Source: Enterobacter kobei | GTDB taxonomy: Bacteria > Pseudomonadota > Gammaproteobacteria > Enterobacterales > Enterobacteriaceae | Assembly (NCBI RefSeq): GCF_001729765.1 | Contig: NZ_CP017181.1 | Location: forward strand, 4,092,001-4,156,000 | DNA length: 64,000 nt | Direction: 5' to 3' | Shown: one piece after another, positions 40,232 to 49,581 of the stretch | Layout of the letters: every line of letters starts with the position of its first letter | Position numbering within the stretch: the stretch's first letter is position 1 | The notes under the pieces: model-generated | Told to the model about the DNA's origin: nothing | Seen by the model: the letters and a program-made list of their open reading frames with translations, nothing else | Databases searched by the model: none | Made by a program: the position numbers and the translations under genes

Positions 40232-41218
40232 TTATTCCCGGGTACGGTCTTTCACCCAACGGCGGTATAATGCCGGATTCATGCCGGTCATCCGGCTGAA
40301 GACCCTCCTGAAACTGCCTTCATCCGCGTAACCTGCATCAGCTGCGATCTGCTTTATGGTTTTAGCAGATGTTTCAAGTGCCAGCCTTGCCATTTCACAC
40401 CTGATCCTGTCGATAAACTGTTTCGGTGACTCGCCTGTTTCCGCCTTTATACGCCTGTGAAAGGTTCGCTCCGAAATGGCAAGGCGCCGGCACAGCTCTC
40501 TTGTGGTAAGCAGCGTTGATGCTTCCTGCCTTATAAAAAATTCTGCACCGGGCAGAATACTGTCCGGCCGGCTGAGGTGCGCGGTGGGCATATAAACAGC
40601 CCTTGCGGGAGGCGTTGTATCCACTACAGCAAATTCTGCTGCAATACGCGCAGCCTCCGTCCCCTCAAGCTGACGCACAACGTGTAAGGCCACATCAATC
40701 CATGAAAGCGGCCCACCAGCCGTAACTATACGGTTATCCTCAGTCAGAGCATTGCCCCAGATGGCGTTTGCCTGGGGGTAACGGCGCTTGAGCTCATCGT
40801 ACAGCCACCAGGTTGTCGTACATTTTCTGCCGTTGAGCAGCCCCGCCTCGCCCAGCATAAACACTCCGCTGCACGAGCCACAAGCCAGGGCGCCATGCAC
40901 GTACTGTTGCCGTATCCATGACGCTATGCTGCCCAGTTTACCGAGCTGTGGCGGCGTGTTTGATGCATCGGGTACAAACCCGGGGATCAGAACCGCATCG
41001 CATGAATTGATATCTGCCAGTGCCGCATCGGCGGTCAGTAACCGCCCGCTTCCGTCGGTCACTGGCTGCCCGTCCGGACTTGCTGTCATGATATCAAAGG
41101 GTGACGGCTCCTTGCGAGCAGCTGATATGGCTCTTCCGGCAAGAGAGAACATATCAGCCAGCCCGGTATAGCCTGAAGCAAGGCATCCCGGGGAAGCAAT
41201 AATGACTATCTTTTTCAT
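40232..41218 (-). CDS. GlxA-family transcriptional regulator
   Basis: 328 aa. An N-terminal DJ-1/PfpI-like domain (about 1-190; GALACGSCSGVFMLGEAGLL has the nucleophile-elbow cysteine region) precedes a C-terminal AraC-type double HTH (ELCRRLAISERTFHRRIKAE, IAADAGYADEGSFRRVF). Such regulators usually control a neighbouring operon; the divergent monooxygenase-like gene is the obvious target. The ligand is unknown. Confidence 0.88.
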   Translation of the reverse strand: MKKIVIIASPGCLASGYTGLADMFSLAGRAISAARKEPSPFDIMTASPDGQPVTDGSGRLLTADAALADINSCDAVLIPGFVPDASNTPPQLGKLGSIASWIRQQYVHGALACGSCSGVFMLGEAGLLNGRKCTTTWWLYDELKRRYPQANAIWGNALTEDNRIVTAGGPLSWIDVALHVVRQLEGTEAARIAAEFAVVDTTPPARAVYMPTAHLSRPDSILPGAEFFIRQEASTLLTTRELCRRLAISERTFHRRIKAETGESPKQFIDRIRCEMARLALETSAKTIKQIAADAGYADEGSFRRVFSRMTGMNPALYRRWVKDRTRE

Positions 41219-41343
41219 CTCAGTCCTGTAATTGGCCGAAAAAGCCGGTTTAATGGCAGATTCGCCACAGTGCCATGTTGCCTAACCCTGATACAATAAT
41301 TCTCGTAAGAAAGCCATGATTATTACAACAGGAGAAAGAAACA

Positions 41344-41649
41344 ATGAGTACAACAGCAGGACTGATTTCATTTAAAGCGAGAGAAGGAAAAGGCGCTGAA
41401 GTAGCAGAGCGCATAGCCGCTGCTTTGCCTCATGTTAATGCAGAAGAGGGCACCACTCACTGGCTGGTGATCCGCTCAGAAACGAGTCCTGAAACGGTTT
41501 TCCTTGTAGATCTGTTCAGTAGTACAGACTCAAGGGAACTCCATATGTCCGGTGAAGCAGCTAAACAAATATTCGCTACCGTACCCGCTCTGCTGGCAGA
41601 AGAGCCACACATTCATCCTGCGGTTTTGATTGCGGCAAAAGGTATTTAA
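41344..41649 (+). CDS. Antibiotic-biosynthesis-monooxygenase-like (ABM) protein
   Basis: 101 aa, small dimeric alpha/beta-barrel type: ISFKAREGKGAEVAERIAAA, THWLVIRSETSPETVFLVDL, then LHMSGEAAKQIFATVPALL. ABM proteins include quinol monooxygenases and many of unknown role. Divergent from the GlxA-type regulator with a 125-bp gap, so probably controlled by it. GGAGAAAG precedes the ATG. Confidence 0.78.
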   Translation: MSTTAGLISFKAREGKGAEVAERIAAALPHVNAEEGTTHWLVIRSETSPETVFLVDLFSSTDSRELHMSGEAAKQIFATVPALLAEEPHIHPAVLIAAKGI

Positions 41650-41654
41650 TTCGG

Positions 41655-42815
41655 TACGTTGGACTGACCCCGCCACTCGAGTTCTTCCATGAAGCAGATG
41701 ACCTTCGCCGACGCCGAGTATGCCGGCAAGGGCAAGCAGACCCGCAAGGAACTGTTCCTGATCGAGATGGATCAGGTGGTGCCGTGGAAAGGGCTGATTG
41801 CCCTGATCGAACCGCATTATCCGAAAGGCGAAGGTGGTCGCCCGGCGTATCCCTTGATGGCGATGCTGCGTATCCATCTGATGCAGAACTGGTTCGGCTA
41901 CAGCGATCCGGCCATGGAAGAAGCGCTGTACGAGACGACCATCCTACGTCAGTTCGCCGGACTGAGCCTGGAGCGTATTCCTGACGAAACCACCATCCTC
42001 AACTTCCGTCGTCTGCTGGAGAAACATGAGCTGGCAGCCGGCATCCTCTGCGTGAACAATGGCTACCTGGGGGATCGCGGTCTGTCGCTGCGCCAGGGCA
42101 CTATCGTCGATGCCACGCTGATCCACGCGCCCAGTTCAACCAAGAACCAGGACGGCAAGCGCGACCCGGAAATGCACCAGACCAAGAAGGGGAACCAGTA
42201 TTACTTTGGCATGAAGGCGCACATCGGCGTTGATGATGAATCGGGGCTGGTACACAGCGTGGTGGGCACGGCAGCCACCGTGGCGGATGTCACCCAGGTC
42301 GACAAACTGCTGCACGGCGACGAGAACGTCGTCTGCGCCGATGACGGCTACACAGGCGTCGAAAAGCGCTCCGAGCATGCCGACCGAGAAGTGATCTGGC
42401 AGGTCGCAGCACGCCGCAGCACCTACAAGATGCTCGATAAACGCAGCGCCCTGTACAAAGCCAAGCGCAAGATCGAGAAGGCCAAGGCGCAAGTGCGAGC
42501 GAAGGTAGAGCCCCCGTTTCGCGTGATCAAGCGGCAGTTCGGCTACACCAAGGTACGTTTCCGAGGGCTGGTGAAGAACACTGCACAACTGGTGACGCTG
42601 TTTGCCCTGTCGAGCCTATGGATGGCCCGCCGACAATTGCTGGCAAGCGCAGGAAAGGTGCGCCTGTAATGCGGAAAATGGCCGTCGCAAGGTGCTCGCG
42701 ACGGCTGAAAGCACCGAAATGAGCGAGTGATCCGATCGTTTTTGATCGGTTCACCGCTTTCAAAATCAGCAGTGGCTGAAGTCAGCCGGAAATACAGGGC
42801 TACTTCAGACCATCC
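41655..42815 (+). mobile_element. IS5-family element, left end not found
   Basis: The right end reads ..CTACTTCAGACCATCC and is followed by CTAG at 42816-42819, the 4-bp target typical of the IS5 group. The matching left end (GGATGGTCTGAAG..) is not present before the transposase gene, so the element appears 5'-truncated; the left boundary given is approximate. GC-rich and Pseudomonas-like in character. Confidence 0.7.
41689..42669 (+). CDS. IS5-family transposase
   Basis: 326 aa. DDE signatures: GTIVDATLIHAPSSTKN (D), CADDGYTGVEKR (D) and the E of KVEPPFRVIKRQFGYTKVRF; the N-terminus MKQMTFADAEYAGKGKQTRK is typical of the IS5 group. The reading frame is intact. Confidence 0.95.
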   Translation: MKQMTFADAEYAGKGKQTRKELFLIEMDQVVPWKGLIALIEPHYPKGEGGRPAYPLMAMLRIHLMQNWFGYSDPAMEEALYETTILRQFAGLSLERIPDETTILNFRRLLEKHELAAGILCVNNGYLGDRGLSLRQGTIVDATLIHAPSSTKNQDGKRDPEMHQTKKGNQYYFGMKAHIGVDDESGLVHSVVGTAATVADVTQVDKLLHGDENVVCADDGYTGVEKRSEHADREVIWQVAARRSTYKMLDKRSALYKAKRKIEKAKAQVRAKVEPPFRVIKRQFGYTKVRFRGLVKNTAQLVTLFALSSLWMARRQLLASAGKVRL

Positions 42816-42893
42816 CTAGCTAGGGCTCGTAGTTCGGCGCAAGGCTGAAGTCACTTGGCTGCTTCGCTGTGCAGATCCATGACCCACTTTCCA

Positions 42894-44045
42894 TCAAACT
42901 CCCGGTTGTAGTTCCACAAGCATCTCGCGAGTCTTGCCGGCCCGCTCCACTAACAAGACCACAACATCTCCAACGTTCTTGTCGTCTAGCCGGGCCTGTA
43001 ATGTGGTGACGTCGTCAACGGCGATACCGTCGATGCTGATAACGCGATCGCCGGGCACGATGCCGCCTGCGGTGACCTCGACGCCGACGAGCCCGGCCCT
43101 GTGCGCCGCCGAGCCCGGCGTCACGCGCAATACGAATACGCCCTTACTGCCGGTCAGCGCCTGCAGACGCGCGTTGAGCTGCTCATCCACCTCGATGCCC
43201 AGCGCCGGACGGATGTACTTGCCGGTCTTTATGAGTTGCGGCACCACGCGCATGACGGTATCGACCGGCACCGCAAAGCCTATGCCGGCCGAGGCGCCAG
43301 ACGGACTGTAGATGGCGGTATTGATTCCGATCAGCCGCCCAGCCGAATCGAGCAGCGGGCCACCGGAATTGCCGGGGTTGATGGCGGCGTCGGTCTGGAT
43401 CAGGTGATCGATGGCCGGGCCGCCCGCTTCTCCCGGCAACGAGCGGTCGAGCGCGGAGACGATACCAGTGGTGAGCGTCCAGTCCAGGCCGAAGGGGTTG
43501 CCGATAGCGAACACCTTCTGACCCACCTTGAGGTCGGCACTGGTGCCGACCGGCACGGCCGGCGGGCGCTTGAAACCGACGCCGATCTTGAGCACGGCGA
43601 TGTCGTGCGCGGGGCTCGTCCCCACCAGCGCGGCCTGGTAGTCGCGGCCGTCGGCCAGTTTGACGGTGGCTTCGGACGCGCCCTGGATGACGTGGAAGTT
43701 GGTGACGACGTGGCCGGCGTCGTCCCAGATGAAGCCCGAGCCAGTGCCGCGCGGCACGGAGAACACGTTGCGCGTCCAGACATCGCGTACTAATTGCGCG
43801 GTGGTGATGTAGACCACCGAGGCGCGCGATTTTTCGAACAGTTCGATGGTGGTTTTCTCGTCCGCCGCCAGATCGCCACGCGCCATCACGGTGCGTTCTG
43901 CTGCCTCGCGCGGACTGAACCATGCCTCGATGGCGGGCAGAAACTGCCACAGCAGCATGAGCGCGGCAATGCAGGCGGTGATGAAGAGCCCGCGCCGGAC
44001 GAAGCGGTCCGGCGCGGGGCGTTGGTACGGGTCGAGATAGGCCAT
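42894..44045 (-). CDS. degP: tLST DegP/HtrA-family serine protease
   Basis: 383 aa from the ATG at 44045 (MAYLDPYQRP; AGGAG 7 nt upstream). A membrane anchor at about 20-40 is followed by a trypsin-like domain with the full triad: H in TNFHVIQGA, D in AHDIAVLKI, S in NPGNSGGPLLD; one PDZ domain at about 275-375. A DegS/DegP-like periplasmic protease that removes damaged proteins. Last gene of the tLST. Codon use is GC-rich compared with the enterobacterial core. Confidence 0.92.
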   Translation of the reverse strand: MAYLDPYQRPAPDRFVRRGLFITACIAALMLLWQFLPAIEAWFSPREAAERTVMARGDLAADEKTTIELFEKSRASVVYITTAQLVRDVWTRNVFSVPRGTGSGFIWDDAGHVVTNFHVIQGASEATVKLADGRDYQAALVGTSPAHDIAVLKIGVGFKRPPAVPVGTSADLKVGQKVFAIGNPFGLDWTLTTGIVSALDRSLPGEAGGPAIDHLIQTDAAINPGNSGGPLLDSAGRLIGINTAIYSPSGASAGIGFAVPVDTVMRVVPQLIKTGKYIRPALGIEVDEQLNARLQALTGSKGVFVLRVTPGSAAHRAGLVGVEVTAGGIVPGDRVISIDGIAVDDVTTLQARLDDKNVGDVVVLLVERAGKTREMLVELQPGV

Positions 44046-44069
44046 GAGACGTCTCCTGTTGATGGGCAA

Positions 44070-45035
44070 TCAGCGCCACAGCCCGCTCAGGCGCCAGCGC
44101 GGTGGGCGCGTCGCCAAAGCGGATTCCGGCAAAAAATGGGGCGCGCGGAGTGGCAACGCTGATGCTGGACCAGGCGCCAACGTCAGCAGGCGTGCGATGC
44201 GCTCTTGCGTTGCCGGACGCGTGCGCAAGCAGGAGGGCTCGGGATTGCCCCATCCCGGCCATAGCCAGGCACGCCAGGAGCGGCTGACCCGCTCGATTTT
44301 CGCCAGCGCGGACGCCAGCCCCTGCGGGTCGCCAGTCAGTTCCGCCGCAAGGCGGTCAGCGTCGAACTCACGCACGCGAGACAAGCCGAGCTGTGCGAGC
44401 AGGGCCAGCTGGGGCGATGCGGCCAGTAACAATAGACCAGGCCAATAGACCTCCGCCGCGCCAACCAGCTGCGCGGGCAGGCTGAGCAGGATCGCGATCT
44501 GTCCCATAAGGGCCAGTAGGCTCGTGAGGCGACTGTTGGAATCCGCCAGCCCCATGACACGCAGATCCTCATTAGCGATGTGCGCGACCTCGTGCACGAG
44601 CACACCCGCCAGCTCGCGTGGGCTCAGGCTGCGCAGCAGGCCATCGGTGAGGGCGATCGATGCCTCCTGCTTCGATCCGGTGGCGAAGGCGTTGACGACG
44701 GCACTGGGCACATAGTGCGGCACCGGCGTGGCGGGCAAACCGGCACGGGCGGACAGCTCGCGCAACAGGGCCCACATCTCGTGGGCTTGTTGCGGGTGCA
44801 AGGCCCGTACGCGGTACAGGCGCAAGCTCAGCGCCGACGCGGCTACCGGTTCCAGCAGCAACGCACCTGCAACGGCAAACAGCGCGAGCCACAGGCAGCC
44901 TTCCCCAAATGGCAGTCTCCCTGCTGCGGCTGCGATCCCGACCAGGGTCAGGACCAACAGCCCGGTCTGCAGGCGGTTGAGCCAGCGGTGTTGCAAGAGC
45001 GCAGGGCGCGGATCACTCGGATGATGACGGGTCAT
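44070..45035 (-). CDS. M48-family membrane metalloprotease (HtpX-like)
   Basis: 321 aa from the ATG at 45035 (MTRHHPSDPRP). Two N-terminal membrane helices (about 20-70), the zinc motif HEVAH in LAGVLVHEVAHIANED and the third ligand glutamate in REFDADRLAAEL; another hydrophobic pair lies between. HtpX-type proteases degrade misfolded membrane proteins. Its start overlaps the psiE stop by 23 bp; degP follows after 24 bp. Confidence 0.88.
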   Translation of the reverse strand: MTRHHPSDPRPALLQHRWLNRLQTGLLVLTLVGIAAAAGRLPFGEGCLWLALFAVAGALLLEPVAASALSLRLYRVRALHPQQAHEMWALLRELSARAGLPATPVPHYVPSAVVNAFATGSKQEASIALTDGLLRSLSPRELAGVLVHEVAHIANEDLRVMGLADSNSRLTSLLALMGQIAILLSLPAQLVGAAEVYWPGLLLLAASPQLALLAQLGLSRVREFDADRLAAELTGDPQGLASALAKIERVSRSWRAWLWPGWGNPEPSCLRTRPATQERIARLLTLAPGPASALPLRAPHFLPESALATRPPRWRLSGLWR

Positions 45036-45510
45036 GCTCAGAGGTCTCGGCGGCGCGGTCGCCGCGCTTGCGCAGCAGCCAGTAGGTCGCACCCAGAGCC
45101 AGCGTGGCGCCTGCCAGCGCGGCTATCTTTGCGGGACTCGCGTCGGAGTCGAGGATCACGAACTTGCGGGAGAGTGCGATCACCGCGATCAGGACCACCG
45201 TCTTGACCTGGATGATGCTGTCCCGACGCAGCGCCACGCGCACGATGGAATGCTTGAACTCCATCGCGATCAAGAGCGTCATGATCATGCCGAACACGCT
45301 CTGGAATACCTTGTGGTCCAGGGGATTGAAGGCATCGAGAACCAGCAGCGTGAAGACGATGGAGATGAGCTGGAACAGCGACACCACGATGATGACGGCG
45401 ATCACCGCCGACAGCACGAGCGCGACGACCTGCTCGAAGCGCTCGTAAAAACTCATGATGGCCAATTGGTCACGCAAGACCTGAAATGGGTTAAGGCGTT
45501 TTGATTTCAT
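45013..45510 (-). CDS. psiE: tLST PsiE-family membrane protein
   Basis: 165 aa with four hydrophobic segments (VALVLSAVIAVIIVVSLFQL, FGMIMTLLIAMEFKHSIV). PsiE is named for phosphate-starvation induction in E. coli; its molecular role is unknown. Conserved in tLST loci between kefB and the protease genes. It begins 2 bp after kefB, so co-transcribed. Confidence 0.88.
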   Translation of the reverse strand: MKSKRLNPFQVLRDQLAIMSFYERFEQVVALVLSAVIAVIIVVSLFQLISIVFTLLVLDAFNPLDHKVFQSVFGMIMTLLIAMEFKHSIVRVALRRDSIIQVKTVVLIAVIALSRKFVILDSDASPAKIAALAGATLALGATYWLLRKRGDRAAETSEHDPSSSE

Positions 45511-45512
45511 GA

Positions 45513-47222
45513 CTATGAACTCCCTGGAAAACGGCTGCTGTCGAGACGGCGGCGCATTGCGCTGATGTGTCCTTCAATCAACTCGGTCGACATGCCAAGC
45601 GTCGACATCACCTGTTCCGCCAGCCCAATAGCTGCGGCAAAGGATTGCTGATACACGCGCACGTTAGGCATGGCGCGAAATGCATCGGCCGCGGTCGTAC
45701 TTCTGCATGACACCCACAAGGTCAGCGCCGGACGGCGCTCGGCAATCGCCTGGGCGATGCGCAACGCTTGCTGGGCATGGGCGAACGTTAGCACCACCAA
45801 GTGCGCATGCGTCAAGCCGGCAGCCAGCAAGGTATCGGGCCGACTGGCATCGCCATGGAACACCGGCGCGCCGGCGGCACGCGCGGCCTCTACCTTCTGC
45901 GCGTCCGCCTCCAGCAGCAGATGCGCCACGCCGGCGTGGCGAAGAATCTCGCTGACTGTCAGGCCAAGCTCGCCCGCGCCGCAAACGATGACATGGTCTC
46001 GATATCGCGTCGTCTGCGCGGCGATCTCGACTTCTTCAGCCTGGGGTGGCTGAATGACGCCGCCGGTGCGGCTCAAGAACCGGGCAAGTACATCGTGATG
46101 GCGGATCAGTAGCGGTGCCAGGGCCATGCTGAGCACCAGCGCGACCAGCATGGGTTGGACGACGGTCGCGGGGATCAGATGCTGCTGCAAGACCGTGCCC
46201 AACAACAGCAGGGCGAACTCGCCGCCGTGCCCCAACGCTATGCCCGTGCGCCAGGCATCGAGGGCGGACAGGCGCGTCGCCCGCAAGGCCAGCGTATTGA
46301 GCAGGATCTTGACCGGTACCAGCACCACCAGCCACGCCAGCACCGCCAGCGGTGCCGAAAGAATCTGTGCTGCGTCCAGTTGCAGGCCGATGGTCACGAA
46401 GAACACGCCCGACAACACATCGCGAAACGGCCTGAGGTGGCTTTCCATGTGGTGCCGGAAGTCGCTCTCGCCCAGCACCATCCCGGCGAGGAAGGCCCCC
46501 AGGGCGGCGGATACGCCGACCGCGTGCGCAGCAGCGGCGGCAGCCACTACCACGCACAAGGAGACGAGCACGAACGATTCCTCGTGGCCCCGCCGCGCCA
46601 CCCAGCCCAGCAGGCCATGCAACAGACGGCGCGAGACGAGGGCCGCTGCCGCGAACAGCAGCAGCACACCGAATACTTCGAGCAGCACATGCTCGATCTT
46701 CGGCGACTCGCCGCGCGCCCAGATCGCCAGCAAGGCCAGCAGGGGCACGCTGGCCAGGTCCTGAAAGACCAGCACGGCGATGGCACTGCGTCCGTGGCGG
46801 GTGGTGAGCTCGCCTTGGTCGGCCAGTTGTCGGCTGACCAGCGCCGTGGACGACATGGCCGCCGCAGTGCCGAGCAGCGCGGCGCTCTGGCCGGGCTGCC
46901 CCAGCCACATCAATAGCAGGATCAGCGGCGGGGCCACGGCGATCATCTGCAGAGCGCCCGCCATCAGCACCGTCCTGCGGGCGAGCCAGAAGTCTCCGAG
47001 GGAGAATTCCAGTCCGACCATGGACAACAGCAGCGCCACGCCCAGCTCGGACAGAAAGCTCAGCGTCTCCCCCGGCGCGATCACGCCGATGACTGAGGGG
47101 CCCAGTACAACGCCGACAGAGAGATACCCCAGCAAGGCGGGCACTCTGAACGCCGCCGTCGCCATCGCCGCTAGGCTGCAAGCCGCCAGCAGGATTAGCG
47201 TAGTGCCGAGCAAGCCCTGCAT
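45513..47222 (-). CDS. kefB: tLST KefB-type K+/H+ antiporter
   Basis: 569 aa. About 12 membrane helices of the CPA2 exchanger fold (1-380; LGAFLAGMVLGESDFRHHME is conserved), then a RCK/TrkA-N domain with the Rossmann motif HVIVCGAGELGLTVSEIL and HGDASRPDTLLAAG. Potassium efflux protects against electrophiles and helps turgor and pH control under stress. Begins 3 bp after trx. Confidence 0.92.
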   Translation of the reverse strand: MQGLLGTTLILLAACSLAAMATAAFRVPALLGYLSVGVVLGPSVIGVIAPGETLSFLSELGVALLLSMVGLEFSLGDFWLARRTVLMAGALQMIAVAPPLILLLMWLGQPGQSAALLGTAAAMSSTALVSRQLADQGELTTRHGRSAIAVLVFQDLASVPLLALLAIWARGESPKIEHVLLEVFGVLLLFAAAALVSRRLLHGLLGWVARRGHEESFVLVSLCVVVAAAAAAHAVGVSAALGAFLAGMVLGESDFRHHMESHLRPFRDVLSGVFFVTIGLQLDAAQILSAPLAVLAWLVVLVPVKILLNTLALRATRLSALDAWRTGIALGHGGEFALLLLGTVLQQHLIPATVVQPMLVALVLSMALAPLLIRHHDVLARFLSRTGGVIQPPQAEEVEIAAQTTRYRDHVIVCGAGELGLTVSEILRHAGVAHLLLEADAQKVEAARAAGAPVFHGDASRPDTLLAAGLTHAHLVVLTFAHAQQALRIAQAIAERRPALTLWVSCRSTTAADAFRAMPNVRVYQQSFAAAIGLAEQVMSTLGMSTELIEGHISAMRRRLDSSRFPGSS

Positions 47223-47225
47223 CGG

Positions 47226-47666
47226 TCAGCGTCCCACTTGCGTCGACGTCCAGCGCACGATGTCCTGCGCGCCCATCACGCCGGCCTGACGGGCGATCTC
47301 CCGCCCACCCTGGAACAGGGCGAGCGTCGGGATGCTGCGGATACCGAACTGCGCGGCCAGGTGGGGCTCAGCCTCGGTATTCACCTTCGCCAGCCGGATC
47401 CTCGGTTCGAGCTGGTGCGCCGATTGCTGGAACTGTGGCGCCATCATCTTGCACGGCCCGCACCATGGCGCCCAGAAATCGACCAGCAGCGGCAGATCGC
47501 TGCGCTCCACGTGGCGCGAGAACGTCGCCGTGGTCGACTCGATGGGCTCGCCCGTGAACAAGGGCTGCTGGCAGCGGCCACAGTTGGGATGTTCCGATAG
47601 CTTCGCAGTCGGTACGCGGTTGATGGACTGGCAATGCGGGCAGACGAGGTGAAGATCATTCTTCAT
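47226..47666 (-). CDS. trx: tLST thioredoxin (Trx2-like)
   Basis: 146 aa. An N-terminal zinc motif of two CxxC pairs (CPHCQS, CGRCQQ), as in E. coli TrxC, then the thioredoxin fold with WAPWCGPCKMM and the cis-proline of IRSIPTLALF. Reduces disulfides under heat and oxidative stress. Its start overlaps the upstream gene by 11 bp. Confidence 0.94.
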   Translation of the reverse strand: MKNDLHLVCPHCQSINRVPTAKLSEHPNCGRCQQPLFTGEPIESTTATFSRHVERSDLPLLVDFWAPWCGPCKMMAPQFQQSAHQLEPRIRLAKVNTEAEPHLAAQFGIRSIPTLALFQGGREIARQAGVMGAQDIVRWTSTQVGR

Positions 47667-48801
47667 GGTTCGCCTCCTTGGACCACAGTGAGGCTGCCTC
47701 GCTTCGGGTCACAGACAATGCCGACCAATCAACGCCTTGGAGCCAATCGTTCCCGTTTTTGCTTACTCCGGCCTCTTCCAGATGAGCAGCGATGAATGCT
47801 TCGGCCTGCATGAGCCACCTTCGGACAGCATCTTCCTTACTAGGAATCAGCAGGATTTCAGAGACGCTGCTGGCATTCAGCCCGTCCACACGGATAAGCA
47901 GAAAAATGCGCCGCCACAAACGCGGCATGTCCTTCAGCAGGTCAAATGCAAAAGCGAACTCGCTCGACCGATCAATCAGCTCCTCCTGTTCCGCGATCGT
48001 TGCGACATCGGGATGCTGACTGCCAGCGAAAATATCGGCCAGCTTGAGTGTGTCATCGTGCTGATAAAATTCGAAGATTTCCTCTTCCACCATGGCCTCG
48101 GCCACGTCTTGGGCATCCGGTTCGACCGGCGCGTCCAGAGAAACGAATTCGCCAAATTGCCGGCTGCTTGCCACTTCGTTATCCAGGACGGCGAACAGAT
48201 GCTTCAAAAGACCGGTGTAAGCCTCTTTTTCCCCCGGCACGGATTGCCATTCCACCTTAGCTCGGACAATCGCTTCATCCACCACGTCGCGCAGCGTCGG
48301 ATAATCGCGCGGTAAATCGCCGACAGCCCGCAGATAAGCCAGCTCACGCCTTGCGACAGCCTCAAGTTTCGACAGTAGAGGCATTCGGGTCACCTCGGCC
48401 TCATGGGCGGCTGATGCGGGTTTTGCGGCAATCCGCACCTTGAGCTCGCGCAAGCGCTCGCGTCGTGCTTTGCGCTTGATTTGATCCTGAGCATGCAGTC
48501 GGTCAAAATGCTTCTTGGCCTGACGGAACAACGACTGTGCGAGCATCTGCGCGAGGGGCGTCAGCTCGTCATGTGATGCAGTAACGCTGACAATCTTTTT
48601 GCCGGGCAGGTGCATATAGCCACTGGCCAAAAATTGCCGCTTGATCTTGTCGCGATCAAGGACGATTTGAAGTCGCGCTGAATCTTTAGTGTGTTTGTCG
48701 AGCAATGGCTTGAGGGCGTGCTCGATCACATTTCCCAAAGCTCTCTGCCAAGGTTCATGAAACTCTTTGTCGATAGCTCGATAGCTATATTGTATCTGCA
48801 T
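47656..48801 (-). CDS. HPF-like plus sigma-like fusion protein (tLST orf11)
   Basis: 381 aa from the ATG at 48801 (MQIQYSYRAIDKEF; GAAGGAG 7 nt upstream). Residues about 1-115 resemble the ribosome hibernation factor fold: LQIVLDRDKIKRQFLASGYM, LPGKKIVSVTASHDELTPLA, then a basic helix. After a linker, about 150-360 look like sigma-factor regions: an acidic middle and RLWRRIFLLIRVDGLNASSV..EILLIPSKEDAVRRWL, a region-4-type HTH. Inferred role: stress control at the ribosome or RNA polymerase. No function is established that I know of. Confidence 0.7.
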   Translation of the reverse strand: MQIQYSYRAIDKEFHEPWQRALGNVIEHALKPLLDKHTKDSARLQIVLDRDKIKRQFLASGYMHLPGKKIVSVTASHDELTPLAQMLAQSLFRQAKKHFDRLHAQDQIKRKARRERLRELKVRIAAKPASAAHEAEVTRMPLLSKLEAVARRELAYLRAVGDLPRDYPTLRDVVDEAIVRAKVEWQSVPGEKEAYTGLLKHLFAVLDNEVASSRQFGEFVSLDAPVEPDAQDVAEAMVEEEIFEFYQHDDTLKLADIFAGSQHPDVATIAEQEELIDRSSEFAFAFDLLKDMPRLWRRIFLLIRVDGLNASSVSEILLIPSKEDAVRRWLMQAEAFIAAHLEEAGVSKNGNDWLQGVDWSALSVTRSEAASLWSKEANHEE

Positions 48802-48880
48802 GTATGACTCCTTCGATGTCATTTCTATGGAGGCATGAATCGAGGATGCTCATATCCATAGATTTTGGTTTGGCACGCTC

Positions 48881-49492
48881 TTACCCCAGGCGCGTTTTGC
48901 GAAGACTCCAACTCAAGAACAAAAGCGTGACGCCATAGACTGCCGCATGGAAACCCAACAGCCAGCCTGCGGCCACGAATGACTCGACCGGACGGGTAAA
49001 AAATATCCACAAGACGATAGCACCAAGGATAATCGAGAGCAGTCCACTGAGGGCAAGCCAGATTTCACCCTTGATTTCCCGACGCAGCCGAACGGCGGCG
49101 GATATCTCCAGCACACCGGTGAAAATCGCCCAGAAGCCCACGCTAGCCCATAAAAAAGAAGCCAAGACTATCGTGGCGACCCAAGGAGCAACCAGGACGA
49201 CGACGCCCATAAGTATGCCGACAATGCCGCTGAACAGCAGCCAGCCCCAGCGCTCTTTTTTCTGGATATGGCGCACCGCTGCAAACAAGTTGAACGCGCC
49301 ATTGACCAAGGAAAATGCGCCGAACATGATGGTCATGGCCAACAGAGCCGATTGTGGCATCCAGAACGCGAGGGCTGCAAAAATCAATGCCAAGACACCG
49401 CGCAGCACAAAAAGCCACCAATTTTGGCTCAGCGAACACAGTGCTTTGGTGGGGTCATCCGCATTGGAATTGGCGATGGTGTCTGTGTTCAT
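48881..49492 (-). CDS. hdeD: tLST HdeD-family membrane protein
   Basis: 203 aa with six membrane segments, e.g. WWLFVLRGVLALIFAALAFW and LLFSGIVGILMGVVVLVAPW. E. coli HdeD contributes to acid resistance at high cell density; the tLST version is a long-known member of the locus. It lies downstream of a strong terminator behind yfdX2, so it probably has its own promoter or depends on read-through. Confidence 0.92.
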   Translation of the reverse strand: MNTDTIANSNADDPTKALCSLSQNWWLFVLRGVLALIFAALAFWMPQSALLAMTIMFGAFSLVNGAFNLFAAVRHIQKKERWGWLLFSGIVGILMGVVVLVAPWVATIVLASFLWASVGFWAIFTGVLEISAAVRLRREIKGEIWLALSGLLSIILGAIVLWIFFTRPVESFVAAGWLLGFHAAVYGVTLLFLSWSLRKTRLG

Positions 49493-49546
49493 GCAATATC
49501 TCCTAAAGATCTATACAAAATAAAAAATCAAACACTCATGGGACAA

Positions 49547-49573
49547 GAGAGGGGGCGCTATGCGCCCCCTCTC
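49547..49573 (-). terminator. Strong hairpin between yfdX2 and hdeD
   Basis: GAGAGGGGGCGC-ATA-GCGCCCCCTCTC, a perfect 12-bp stem with a 3-nt loop, 8 bp after the yfdX2 stop and followed by TTGTCCC. The T-run is poor, so it may attenuate rather than fully stop transcription into hdeD. Confidence 0.75.
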
Positions 49574-49581
49574 CAGCGGTT

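Noticed and set aside
43183..44262. 359-codon and other long frames overlapping degP and kefB
   Set aside because: GC-rich DNA gives long shadow frames; composition is Arg/Ala/Gly-rich without domains, whereas degP and kefB show full motifs.
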